64,000 bases of DNA from NCBI RefSeq assembly GCF_020616515.1, contig NZ_CP085135.1, forward strand, positions 4,836,001 through 4,900,000, written 5' to 3'. The position numbers were made by a program, and so were the translations under genes. The notes under the pieces are model-generated. The model was not told the DNA's origin and did not search any database. It saw only the letters and a list, made by a program, of their open reading frames with translations. This document shows, one piece after another, positions 43,387 through 49,996 of this stretch. Position 1 is the first letter of the stretch. Every line of letters begins with the position of its first letter. Origin of the DNA: Mesorhizobium sp. PAMC28654 (GTDB lineage: Bacteria; Pseudomonadota; Alphaproteobacteria; Rhizobiales; Rhizobiaceae).

Positions 43387-44262
43387 CTAGAAGCCGACCA
43401 TCCGCCTGATTTCATCGGGTTGCACGCCGGCCTCGCGCTGGGCGGCAAGGCCGCTGTCGCCGAGGCTCTTCGAAAGCTTTCGTCCGTCCGGGCCGAGGAC
43501 AAGACGATGGTGGAAGTAGCTTGGTTGTGGAAGGCCAAGGATTTCCTGGAGCAGGCGTTGCACACCCGTTGCGGAAAACAGATCCTGTCCCCGCACCACG
43601 TGGCTGATCCCCTGCAAGGCGTCGTCGACGACAACGGCCAGATGGTAGCTGGTCGGTATCTCGCGCCGCGCCACGATCACGTCGCCCCAGTCTTGCGGGC
43701 GGGCTTCGACAAGACGCATCGCGACAAGTGTTTCATCCGCGAACTCCGTCCAGGCAAGGGGTTTGCCGGTACGCGCCATCGCCGCCTCGACGTCCAGCCG
43801 CCAGGCAAAGGGTGCATTCTCGGCGATCCGCCGCTTGCGTTCCTTCGTCGGCAGGGTTTTGTCTTGTGCCGGATAGTGCGGCACCCCGTCGGGGTCGCGC
43901 GGCCAGTGACGGCCACGCTTCTCTGTGTCGGCGATGAAGGCCCGGATGTCGCCGCGACTCATGAAGGCGGGGTAGACCAGTTCCTCCCGGATCAAGCGGT
44001 CGAGCATGGTTTGATACTCCGCGAAATGCTGGGATTGCCGGCGCACCGGCTCTTCCCAGTCCAGCCCCAGCCACTTCAAGTCACTGAGAATGGCGGCCTC
44101 GAATTCCGGCGTGCAGCGGGTCGTGTCGATATCCTCGATGCGCAGCAGGAGACGGCCACCCGTCGCCTTCGCCAGTTTCTGGTTGAGCAGTGCAGAATAG
44201 GCGTGGCCAAGGTGCAATTCGCCATTGGGGCTTGGTGCGAAGCGGAATGTCAGGAGTGTCAT
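43387..44262 (-). CDS. gluQ: Glutamyl-Q tRNA(Asp) synthetase GluQRS
   Basis: A truncated glutamyl-tRNA-synthetase paralogue that attaches glutamate to queuosine in tRNA(Asp). The 291-residue protein has the class I signature HLGH (17-20, within PSPNGELHLGHAYSAL), RIEDIDTTR, and KLSKS in place of KMSKS; the anticodon-binding domain of true GluRS is missing, as expected. ATG 44262 gives the usual MTLLTFRFAPSPNG start. The gene is divergent from an alkA-like gene; their starts are 73 bp apart. Confidence 0.93.
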   Translation of the reverse strand: MTLLTFRFAPSPNGELHLGHAYSALLNQKLAKATGGRLLLRIEDIDTTRCTPEFEAAILSDLKWLGLDWEEPVRRQSQHFAEYQTMLDRLIREELVYPAFMSRGDIRAFIADTEKRGRHWPRDPDGVPHYPAQDKTLPTKERKRRIAENAPFAWRLDVEAAMARTGKPLAWTEFADETLVAMRLVEARPQDWGDVIVARREIPTSYHLAVVVDDALQGISHVVRGQDLFSATGVQRLLQEILGLPQPSYFHHRLVLGPDGRKLSKSLGDSGLAAQREAGVQPDEIRRMVGF

Positions 44263-44335
44263 CTTTCGGCGGCAATCGGATTGTGCGGGGCTTCGGCTGG
44301 TTGCTACCTTGCGCTTGATCAGGGAACAAGCAAGC

Positions 44336-44977
44336 ATGCAACGCATCGCCACGCTCGACGATATTTCGCAAGGACTCGACGCGCTTTGCGCGCTCGACCC
44401 GCGCCTCGAAAAGGTGCGTGGCATGGCTGGCGAGGTGCCGCTCAGGCTCTCCGAACCGGGGTTCCGCAGCCTTGCGTCGATTATCGTGTCGCAGCAGGTT
44501 TCCCGTGCCAGCGCCGATGCCATCTTCGGCCGGCTGATCAAGCTCGTCGATCCGCTGACGCCGCAGGCCATCCTTGCCGCGAGCGAAGACATGTTTCGCG
44601 AAGCCGGCCTGTCGCGCCCCAAACAGCGCGGCCTCATCGCCGTTGCCCAGGCCGTGGTCGACGGGCTCGACCTTCATCATCTCTGCTCCCTCGATGCCCA
44701 GGAGGCGATCACGATGATGACGGCGGTGCCGGGCATCGGCCCCTGGACGGCGGAGGTGTATCTTCTGTTTGCCGCCGGGCATCCGGATATCTTCCCGGCG
44801 CGCGACGTCGCTCTGCAGAGCGCGGTCGGGCACGCGCTCGGCATCGACCCGCGTCCACCGGAGAAAACACTGATCCAACTCGCCGAATCATGGAGCCCGT
44901 GGCGAGGTGTCGCATCGCGGCTTTTCTGGTCCTATTATCGTGAAACCAGAGGGCGGGACGCCGCGCCCCCGGCCTGA
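44336..44977 (+). CDS. DNA-3-methyladenine glycosylase II (AlkA-like)
   Basis: A 213-residue HhH-GPD base-excision glycosylase that removes alkylated purines. The helix-hairpin-helix motif VPGIGPWTAEVYLL is followed by the catalytic Asp in FPARDVALQSA. The E. coli AlkA N-terminal domain is absent, giving the shorter form common in alphaproteobacteria. ATG 44336 begins MQRIATLDDISQGL. It is divergent from gluQ. Confidence 0.87.
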   Translation: MQRIATLDDISQGLDALCALDPRLEKVRGMAGEVPLRLSEPGFRSLASIIVSQQVSRASADAIFGRLIKLVDPLTPQAILAASEDMFREAGLSRPKQRGLIAVAQAVVDGLDLHHLCSLDAQEAITMMTAVPGIGPWTAEVYLLFAAGHPDIFPARDVALQSAVGHALGIDPRPPEKTLIQLAESWSPWRGVASRLFWSYYRETRGRDAAPPA

Positions 44978-45136
44978 ATTCGCCAAAAGCATAAAAATCA
45001 TGCGTTTTTGGCGTTTCGGACAAGCGACAATCCGCTTCACATCCCTGTCATGTCGGGCTTACAGTATCCGCACCGTTAGGCTACCGCGCCGCGCATCCGG
45101 TCAGATGCGAAAGGATGCGGTGGCACTTTTGAATCC

Positions 45137-45184
45137 GCGCATGATCCCCCGCGAAAATCGAATTCGGTTTTCAGGGTCATGCAC
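45137..45184. repeat. Short palindromic intergenic repeat (GCATGATC type), reverse orientation
   Basis: GCATGATCC and GGGTCATGC form outer arms, and GCGAAAATCGAATTC with CGGTTTTC the inner part, in the 227-bp gap before the HNH gene. Its reverse complement follows the same GAAAACCG-ATTC pattern as the element at 23137. Apart from this element the gap holds only the ribosome-binding site AAGGAGG near 45191. Confidence 0.6.
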
Positions 45185-45204
45185 TGAACGAAGGAGGTAA
45201 ACAC

Positions 45205-45762
45205 GTGACGGTCGCCGTATCTCCGGATGGGCTTCCAGCACTGGTGCTGAATGCGGATTACCGTCCGCTCAGCTATTACCCTTTGTCGCTCTGGTCCTGG
45301 CAGGACGCCATCAAGGCGGTGTTCCTCGACCGGGTGAACATCGTCGCCGAATACGAGCACGCCGTCTCTTCGCCGACCTTCTCGATGCGGCTGCCCAGCG
45401 TCGTCAGCCTGAAGGCCTATGTGAAGCCGTCCAGGCATCCGGCCTTCACCCGCTTCAACGTCTTCCTGCGCGACCGCTTCCAGTGCCAGTATTGCGGCAC
45501 GCCCGAGGATCTGACCTTCGACCATGTCATCCCCCGCCATCGCGGCGGCGCGACGACCTGGGAGAATGTCGTCGCCGCCTGTTCCCCCTGCAATCTCAGG
45601 AAGGGCGGCATGATGCCGGCCCATGCCAAGATGTGGCCGCTGCAGACACCCTATCAGCCGACGGTGCATGACCTGCACAACAACGGCCGCCTGTTCCCGC
45701 CCAACCATCTGCATGAAAGCTGGATGGATTATCTGTACTGGGATGTCGAACTCGAACCTTGA
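45205..45762 (+). CDS. HNH endonuclease
   Basis: A 185-residue protein with a zinc-type HNH domain: CQYCG (two Cys), FDHVIPRHRGGATTWENVVAACSPCNLRKG (catalytic His, Asn-Val region and the second Cys pair) around residues 90-135. Such single HNH proteins are widespread in rhizobia and are probably DNA nucleases in repair or recombination, but the exact role is unknown. An AAGGAGG ribosome-binding site lies 8 bases before the GTG start at 45205. Copy 3 of the structured repeat begins immediately after its stop. Confidence 0.88.
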   Translation: MTVAVSPDGLPALVLNADYRPLSYYPLSLWSWQDAIKAVFLDRVNIVAEYEHAVSSPTFSMRLPSVVSLKAYVKPSRHPAFTRFNVFLRDRFQCQYCGTPEDLTFDHVIPRHRGGATTWENVVAACSPCNLRKGGMMPAHAKMWPLQTPYQPTVHDLHNNGRLFPPNHLHESWMDYLYWDVELEP

Positions 45763-45901
45763 GATCATTCGAGAATTCGGGAGGCTGGCCGCCTGAAGCG
45801 ATTTTCTGCGCTTCCGGTGCTCACGGACTTAAATGTCCGCTCCGCTCCGGTTCTCGAAAATCACTTCTTCGACTCAGCCTGCCGAATTCTTGAACGATCT
45901 C
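45763..45901 (+). repeat. Structured intergenic repeat, copy 3
   Basis: Begins at the first base after the HNH stop. The outer arms GATCATTCGAGAATTCGG and CCGAATTCTTGAACGATC pair over about 18 bp with few mismatches. The inner arms are GATTTTC and GAAAATC, and the centre is GGACTTAAATGTCC. It shares GCGCTTCCGGTGCTC and GTCCGCTCCGCTCCGGTTCTCG with copies 1 and 2, in the same orientation. It lies between the convergent HNH and dsbB genes. Confidence 0.8.
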
Positions 45902-45917
45902 GCGTCGGTTCCGTAGC

Positions 45918-46436
45918 TCAGTCGCGGGAAAGCGCGCCGCGGAAGGCGACGGCGGCCAGGATGAGGCTGGCGATGGCGTTCCAGCCTGCCAAGGACAGGC
46001 CGAGAATACGCAGCGCCGCCTTGTCGCAGGACGGCGGCACGAATTTGTCGAGCGCGTCGAGCACGCCCTTGCCGCCGGTGTCGACCGGACCGGCACCCGC
46101 CGTGCAGTCGGCCGGACCTTGCCACCATGCCCATTCGACGCCGGAATGGTAGACGCCGAGGTAGAGGCCATAGAGCATCAGCAGGCCGCCGATGGCGAGC
46201 AGACCGCGCGTGATCCATGCGGGTGCGTTCAACATCGATGCAATCGCCGCCAGCACCATCAACGGCACGCCGATGTAATAGGGGGTGCGCTGCTCGAGGC
46301 AAAGGTGGCAGGGGATGTAGCCGCCGAGGTGCTGAAAGCCCAGCGCCGAGCCGACCGTGGCGGCCATGGCGACCGCGAGGAACAAGGCCGTCAGCATGCG
46401 TTGGCGTCCGGTGTCGGCATTCATGGTGGCTGTCAT
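45918..46436 (-). CDS. dsbB: Disulfide bond formation protein B (DsbB-like)
   Basis: A 172-residue membrane protein with four helices. The first periplasmic Cys pair is CHLC (GGYIPCHLCLEQRTPYYIG, about 36-39), and a second pair lies in the DCTAGAG...PPSCDKAALRILG loop. DsbB reoxidises DsbA and passes electrons to quinone. The start at 46436 gives MTATMNADTGRQRM. It lies 36 bp after the yqaA-like gene on the same strand. Confidence 0.85.
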   Translation of the reverse strand: MTATMNADTGRQRMLTALFLAVAMAATVGSALGFQHLGGYIPCHLCLEQRTPYYIGVPLMVLAAIASMLNAPAWITRGLLAIGGLLMLYGLYLGVYHSGVEWAWWQGPADCTAGAGPVDTGGKGVLDALDKFVPPSCDKAALRILGLSLAGWNAIASLILAAVAFRGALSRD

Positions 46437-46472
46437 TCGATCTGCTCCGTCCGGCTCGGAATAGGGCTGCGT

Positions 46473-47066
46473 TCAGAGGGCGTATTTGACGAGGATATAG
46501 AGCAAAATCAGGGCGGCGGCCGCCGCCCCCGCGATAAGCCCAAGGCGCTTTTCGATGAACTCGCGGATCGGTTCGCCATAGCGGCGCAGCAGCCATGCCA
46601 GCAGCAGGAAGCGCCCGCCGCGCGCGATGATGGCCAGCACGATGAACAGCGCCAGATTGACGCCAAGCGCGCCGGACAGGATGGTCACCACCTTGATCGG
46701 GGGCAGATGGGCCGCACCCGAGGTGATCAGCATCAGGATAATGAACTCGATGCTTACGCCCGCCGAAGCCCGCAACTGCTCGAACTCGTCATACTTGCCG
46801 TAGAATTCGAGGATGGGCCTTGCCACCGCGTCATAGGCGTAATGACCGATGAACCAGCCGGCGATGCCGCCCAGCACGGAGGCGACCGTGGCGATCAGCG
46901 CATAGCGATAGGCGCGGTCCGGCCGCGATAGCGCCATCGGCAGATAGAGCACGTCGGCCGGCACCAGGAACACCGAGCTTTCAACGAAAGCGATGAAGGC
47001 CAGCCACCATTCGGCGGATTTCCGTGCCGCCAGCGACAAGGTCCAGTCGTAAAGTCCGCGAAGCAT
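46473..47066 (-). CDS. YqaA-family (DedA/SNARE-associated) membrane protein
   Basis: A 197-residue inner-membrane protein with about five hydrophobic helices. The block SAEWWLAFIAFVESSVFLVPADVLYLPMALSRPDRAYRYALIATVASVLGGIAGWFIGHYAYD is typical of the VTT/YqaA group, members of the DedA superfamily, which are proposed lipid scramblases or flippases. ATG 47066 begins MLRGLYDWTLSLAARK. It lies upstream of dsbB. The 253-bp gap on its other side holds no recognised gene before tRNA-Leu. Confidence 0.85.
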   Translation of the reverse strand: MLRGLYDWTLSLAARKSAEWWLAFIAFVESSVFLVPADVLYLPMALSRPDRAYRYALIATVASVLGGIAGWFIGHYAYDAVARPILEFYGKYDEFEQLRASAGVSIEFIILMLITSGAAHLPPIKVVTILSGALGVNLALFIVLAIIARGGRFLLLAWLLRRYGEPIREFIEKRLGLIAGAAAAALILLYILVKYAL

Positions 47067-47319
47067 TGGCACTCCTAATGCGTGTCGCCCAAAAATGCTG
47101 ATCGGTTTGGGACAAGGACGTGCATGAAACAAAGACCCCAAAGCACGCCGCGTGGATATTTTCAGACGCGCCGCACTTCAATGCGACGTCTGTCTAGAAA
47201 GATTTCTCGCGCTGCACAATGGCAGTGCCGTCATGAAATCGAAAGGTGCGGTTTCGTCGCGGCCGGCGCTGTGAAAATTGGCCAGTTGACGAACAGGCCT
47301 CCAACGACCTGGGATGAGG

Positions 47320-47404
47320 TGGTGCCCCCTGCCGGGGTCGAACCGGCACTCCTTTCGGAACCGGATTTTGAGTCCGGCGCGTCTACCAATTCCACCAAAG
47401 GGGC
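47320..47404 (-). tRNA. tRNA-Leu (anticodon CAA)
   Basis: An 85-nt cloverleaf on the minus strand. The acceptor GCCCCTT pairs with AGGGGGC, the D region is GGTGGAATTGGTAGACGC, the anticodon stem CCGGA/TCCGG encloses CTCAAAA (CAA anticodon), and a long variable arm and TTCGA T-loop follow. The 3' CCA is encoded (47320-47322). The long variable arm and GTGGAATTGGTAGAC are leucine-type features. Confidence 0.95.
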
Positions 47405-47479
47405 GTAGCACGTAGGCATACGGCGTGGTATGGGAGGGCTCCATAAAGGAGCAGCCCAGTGCCGTCAATCCGCCTCGAA

Positions 47480-47497
47480 CTTCAGGACGCAATCAAG
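47480..47497. repeat. 18-bp direct repeat, left of the IS
   Basis: CTTCAGGACGCAATCAAG at 47480-47497 is repeated exactly at 49009-49026, and the two copies abut the TGT and ACA ends of the IS. They are consistent with a target-site duplication, although 18 bp is longer than usual for an IS3-type element. Confidence 0.8.
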
Positions 47498-47571
47498 TGT
47501 CCGTCGTCAGATCATTTGGCTCAGATTGGATCGCAGATTAGCGGAGTGTCGGCCTCATCTTGGGGTTGATG

Positions 47572-48552
47572 TTAAGCGGCGATCTTGCGGTGCTGCAAGC
47601 GCCGATGTTGGATGGTTTGGCGTTTGATCCTTTCTCGCTGTTTGATAATGGCTGCGGCCCTGCCGAAGTAGGCGTCGGCTGGCGTTACGTTGGCCAGGCT
47701 CTCGTGGTAGCGTCGATGGTTGTAATGTTCGACGAAGGCTGCGATCTGGGCCTCAAGGTCGCCGGGCAGAAAGTAGTTCTCCAAGAGGATTCGGTTTTTG
47801 AGGGTCTGGTGCCAGCGCTCGATCTTGCCTTGGGTCTGGGGATGCATTGGAGCGCCCCGGACATGGCTCATGCGTTGGTCCTGGATATAGTCCGCCAGTT
47901 CGCCGGCGATGTAGCTGGGGCCATTATCGCTGAGCAGCCGAGGCTTGTGGTGCACATGGGCCTGGTCGCACCCTGAGGCAGTAAGTGCCATGTCCAGCGT
48001 GTCGGTGACGTCCTCGGCCCGCATGGTGCTGCACAGTTTCCAGGCGATGATGTAGCGGGAGTAATCGTCGAGCACGGTCGACAGGTACATCCAGCCCCAG
48101 CCGATGATCTTGAAGTAGGTGAAGTCCGTCTGCCACATCTCGTTGGGTCGCGTCGTCTTGGTGTGGAACTCGTTCGCCGCCTTGATCACCACATAGGCCG
48201 GGCTGGTGATCAGATCGTAGGCCTTGAGGAGCCGGTAAACGCTGGCTTCTGACACGAAGTAGCGCGTCTCGTCGGTGAACCGTACTGCCAGTTCGCGCGG
48301 GGAGAGCTCGGACTGCTCCAGCGCCAGTTCGATGATCTGGTCATGGATGGCAGGCGGGATGCGGTTCCACACCCGGCTCGGCGCCGAGGGCCGATCCTGC
48401 AGCGCCTCAGGCCCGCCCTCGACATAACGGTCATACCAGCGATAGAAGGTCCGGCGCGGGATGCCCAGTCGGTCCAGCGTTTTGCGGGTTGGCAGGTGTG
48501 ACTGCTCGACGATCCTGATGATCTCGAGCTTTTCGGATGCGGGATATCTCAT
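47572..48552 (-). CDS. IS transposase orfB (DDE integrase core)
   Basis: A 326-residue transposase: an N-terminal helix-turn-helix (KTLDRLGIPRRTFYRWYDRYVEGGPEAL) is followed by an rve-type integrase core. The core's acidic catalytic residues are visible in QTDFTYFKI (D), LSDNGPSY (D) and the downstream QGKIERWHQTLKN (E), the DDE pattern of IS3 transposases. It overlaps orfA by the 4-bp ATGA. A -1 slip at the A7 run in orfA would fuse the two frames. Confidence 0.9.
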   Translation of the reverse strand: MRYPASEKLEIIRIVEQSHLPTRKTLDRLGIPRRTFYRWYDRYVEGGPEALQDRPSAPSRVWNRIPPAIHDQIIELALEQSELSPRELAVRFTDETRYFVSEASVYRLLKAYDLITSPAYVVIKAANEFHTKTTRPNEMWQTDFTYFKIIGWGWMYLSTVLDDYSRYIIAWKLCSTMRAEDVTDTLDMALTASGCDQAHVHHKPRLLSDNGPSYIAGELADYIQDQRMSHVRGAPMHPQTQGKIERWHQTLKNRILLENYFLPGDLEAQIAAFVEHYNHRRYHESLANVTPADAYFGRAAAIIKQRERIKRQTIQHRRLQHRKIAA

Positions 48553-48923
48553 TCTTGCTCGTCCCCATCCGCGATCATGCTTTTTTTGAGCAGACGGTTT
48601 TCCAGTGTCAGATCAGCGACGCATTCCTTCAGCGCGCCGGCCTCCCGGCGCAAATCCTTGACCTCGTCGCTGGTGGCAGCACGAGCGGTATCACCCGCCA
48701 ATCGGCGCTTGCCGGCCTCCATGAACTCCTTGGACCAGGTGTAATACAGGCTCTGCGCGATCCCTTCCTTGCGGCACAGCTCGGCGATGCTGTCTTCGCC
48801 GCGCAGCCCGTCCAGCACGATCCGGATCTTGTCTTCCGCTGAAAAATGCCGCCGGGTCGCCCGGCGAATGTCCTTTACCACCTGCTCGGCAGGCTTCTTG
48901 GCACTTGAGGATTTAGGGCTCAT
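48549..48923 (-). CDS. IS transposase orfA (helix-turn-helix)
   Basis: A 124-residue protein with a transposase_8-type DNA-binding domain (FSAEDKIRIVLDGLRGEDSIAELCRKEGIAQSLYYTWSKEFMEAGKRRLAGD) and a C-terminal leucine-rich segment (LKECVADLTLENRLLKK). The codons for LKK carry A7 followed by G (minus strand, 48587-48580). A -1 shift there enters the orfB frame without meeting a stop, giving an OrfAB fusion, the classic IS3 strategy. Confidence 0.88.
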   Translation of the reverse strand: MSPKSSSAKKPAEQVVKDIRRATRRHFSAEDKIRIVLDGLRGEDSIAELCRKEGIAQSLYYTWSKEFMEAGKRRLAGDTARAATSDEVKDLRREAGALKECVADLTLENRLLKKSMIADGDEQE

Positions 48924-49008
48924 CTTGGTTCCTTCGTCGTGACGACGAGATCAAAACCCTCCTTAATTCACAACCTCAAATCTGGGACACAGGTGCTGAC
49001 GGGGAACA

Positions 49009-49026
49009 CTTCAGGACGCAATCAAG
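49009..49026. repeat. 18-bp direct repeat, right of the IS
   Basis: An exact second copy of CTTCAGGACGCAATCAAG (see 47480-47497). It abuts the right IS end and continues the interrupted reading frame into TACCTCGCC. Confidence 0.8.
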
Positions 49027-49207
49027 TACCTCGCCCAGGCAATCGTTCTGCTCGGGGCCATCTACTTCATCGGCAATCTCCTGAGCCCCAAGACGGACAC
49101 CGGACCCCACGGCAACCCCATGACCATCGGTATGGAATGTCAGCAGTTTGCTCAGGGCGTGGTCTGCCAGTAGCCAGTCTGACCTCTAACCCATCGACGG
49201 GGAAGCT

Positions 49208-49504
49208 ATGAGATCAACCGAGTTCTTAGGCCTGATGGCCCTACACGACTTAGTCGTCGTCGTGGAGCAAGGTTACCCGCGTAGTGATAGGAAGCGAGAT
49301 GAGGTTACCATCCAGACGCGCGATGGTCGAGCTGCCACGCTCCGCCTCAACGGATACACGACGCCTATCCACTTGCCCTTAGACATCCTGGATGACTACC
49401 TACGGGCAAGCTTTGTCGCTCTGATGACACCGGAAGATGCGAACGGACGTACAGTCTACCAGTTGACCCCGGATGGCCGTACCAGGGGACTGGCGTCCAA
49501 ATGA
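49208..49504 (+). CDS. Small protein of unknown function
   Basis: A 98-residue soluble protein with a GGGGAAG ribosome-binding site just before ATG. It shows a repeating polar/hydrophobic pattern (DEVTIQTRDGRAATLRLNGYTTPIHLPLDILDDYLRA) and no known domain. Its composition is less GC-rich and codon use less biased than the neighbouring core genes, suggesting recent acquisition. It ends in an ATGA overlap with the next gene, so both are translated together. Confidence 0.65.
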   Translation: MRSTEFLGLMALHDLVVVVEQGYPRSDRKRDEVTIQTRDGRAATLRLNGYTTPIHLPLDILDDYLRASFVALMTPEDANGRTVYQLTPDGRTRGLASK

Positions 49505-49821
49505 AACCGATTGCTCTGGTTCTTCTGGCTGTCTGTTTCGCACTGCCGACAGCGGCATCCTCTGCTGCTAACATGCTGGGCGCTGGGGCGGGCTCCTCTT
49601 GCGGAAAATGGCTTTCGGATCGTCAAAGCGGGGACTATTTCGACATGGGAAATTGGGCTCTTGGATATCTTTCCGGGGTCGCAATGTACTCTAAGGATAG
49701 TCCGCTCGACGGCCTAGACAGCCCCGCAGTGGCGTTTTGGCTCGACAACTACTGTCGGTCACAGCCGCTGGACTCCTTTCAGAAGGCTCTCGACGCCTTT
49801 GTAGACCAACATCCAAACTAG
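49501..49821 (+). CDS. Secreted small protein of unknown function
   Basis: A 106-residue protein with an N-terminal signal peptide (MKPIALVLLAVCFALPTAASSA). The mature part has two cysteines, CGKWLSDR and NYCRSQPL, which may form a disulphide, and a WALGYLSGVAMY helix; it somewhat resembles small periplasmic HdeA-like or Rap1a-type folds, but this is only an impression. It overlaps the preceding gene by ATGA and is probably exported to the periplasm. No function is assigned. Confidence 0.6.
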   Translation: MKPIALVLLAVCFALPTAASSAANMLGAGAGSSCGKWLSDRQSGDYFDMGNWALGYLSGVAMYSKDSPLDGLDSPAVAFWLDNYCRSQPLDSFQKALDAFVDQHPN

Positions 49822-49898
49822 CTCTTGACCACCACCAGTGGCTGAGGCCCCTCAAGGCTAAGTCATTGAAACTACAGGGATTGTCCACTGGACAGTCG

Positions 49899-49956
49899 CT
49901 CGACTCAAAATCGAGTTCCGCAAGGAGTGTTGGTTCGATTCCGGCTAGGGGCACCA
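49899..49956 (+). pseudogene. tRNA-Leu(CAA) 3'-half, possible integration (att) site
   Basis: The anticodon arm CTCGA-CTCAAAA-TCGAG, a variable arm, the T-arm GTTGG-TTCGATT-CCGGC, and TAGGGGCACCA follow each other as in a leucine tRNA, but no D-arm or 5' half precedes them. Upstream is a different sequence (CTAAGTCATTGAAA region). Stem bases differ from the intact tRNA-Leu at 47320 in compensatory ways, so it descends from a separate tRNA. The retained 3' half is the part normally duplicated when a tyrosine-integrase island inserts. Confidence 0.6.
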
Positions 49957-49996
49957 TAATTTCCATACGCAGGCAATTGACGGATGTCGATTGCCC

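Larger units (their letters stand above)
47498..49008 (-). mobile_element. IS3-family-type insertion sequence
   Basis: A 1511-bp element with imperfect inverted ends: TGTCCGTCGTCAG at the left and, read inward from the right, TGTTCCCCGTCAG, with further matches (GNC-CAGATT-GA) inside. It carries overlapping orfA and orfB on the minus strand, joined by a possible -1 frameshift at A7G. It is flanked by 18-bp direct repeats and interrupts a small gene. It appears complete and possibly active. Confidence 0.88.
47459..49173 (+). pseudogene. Small membrane-protein gene split by the IS element
   Basis: GTG at 47459, with AAAGGAG 8 bases upstream, opens a frame PSIRLELQDAIK that runs into the IS at 47498. 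The same frame continues at 49027 as YLAQAIVLLGAIYFIGNLLSP and ends with CQQFAQGVVCQ at 49171-49173. Removing the IS and one copy of the 18-bp repeat restores a 61-residue protein with one membrane helix. The protein has no known family. The insertion after codon 13 should abolish it. Confidence 0.7.

Noticed and set aside
49845..49956. A complete tRNA-Leu with a GCCCCTC 5' acceptor near 49845, possibly holding an intron
   Set aside because: The segment before the anticodon arm is about twice the normal length and lacks a D-arm or tRNA-intron features; a 3'-half remnant fits better.
47320..49956. The two tRNA-Leu sequences as left and right attachment sites of one island
   Set aside because: They lie on opposite strands and differ by compensatory stem changes, so they cannot be direct repeats made by one integration.
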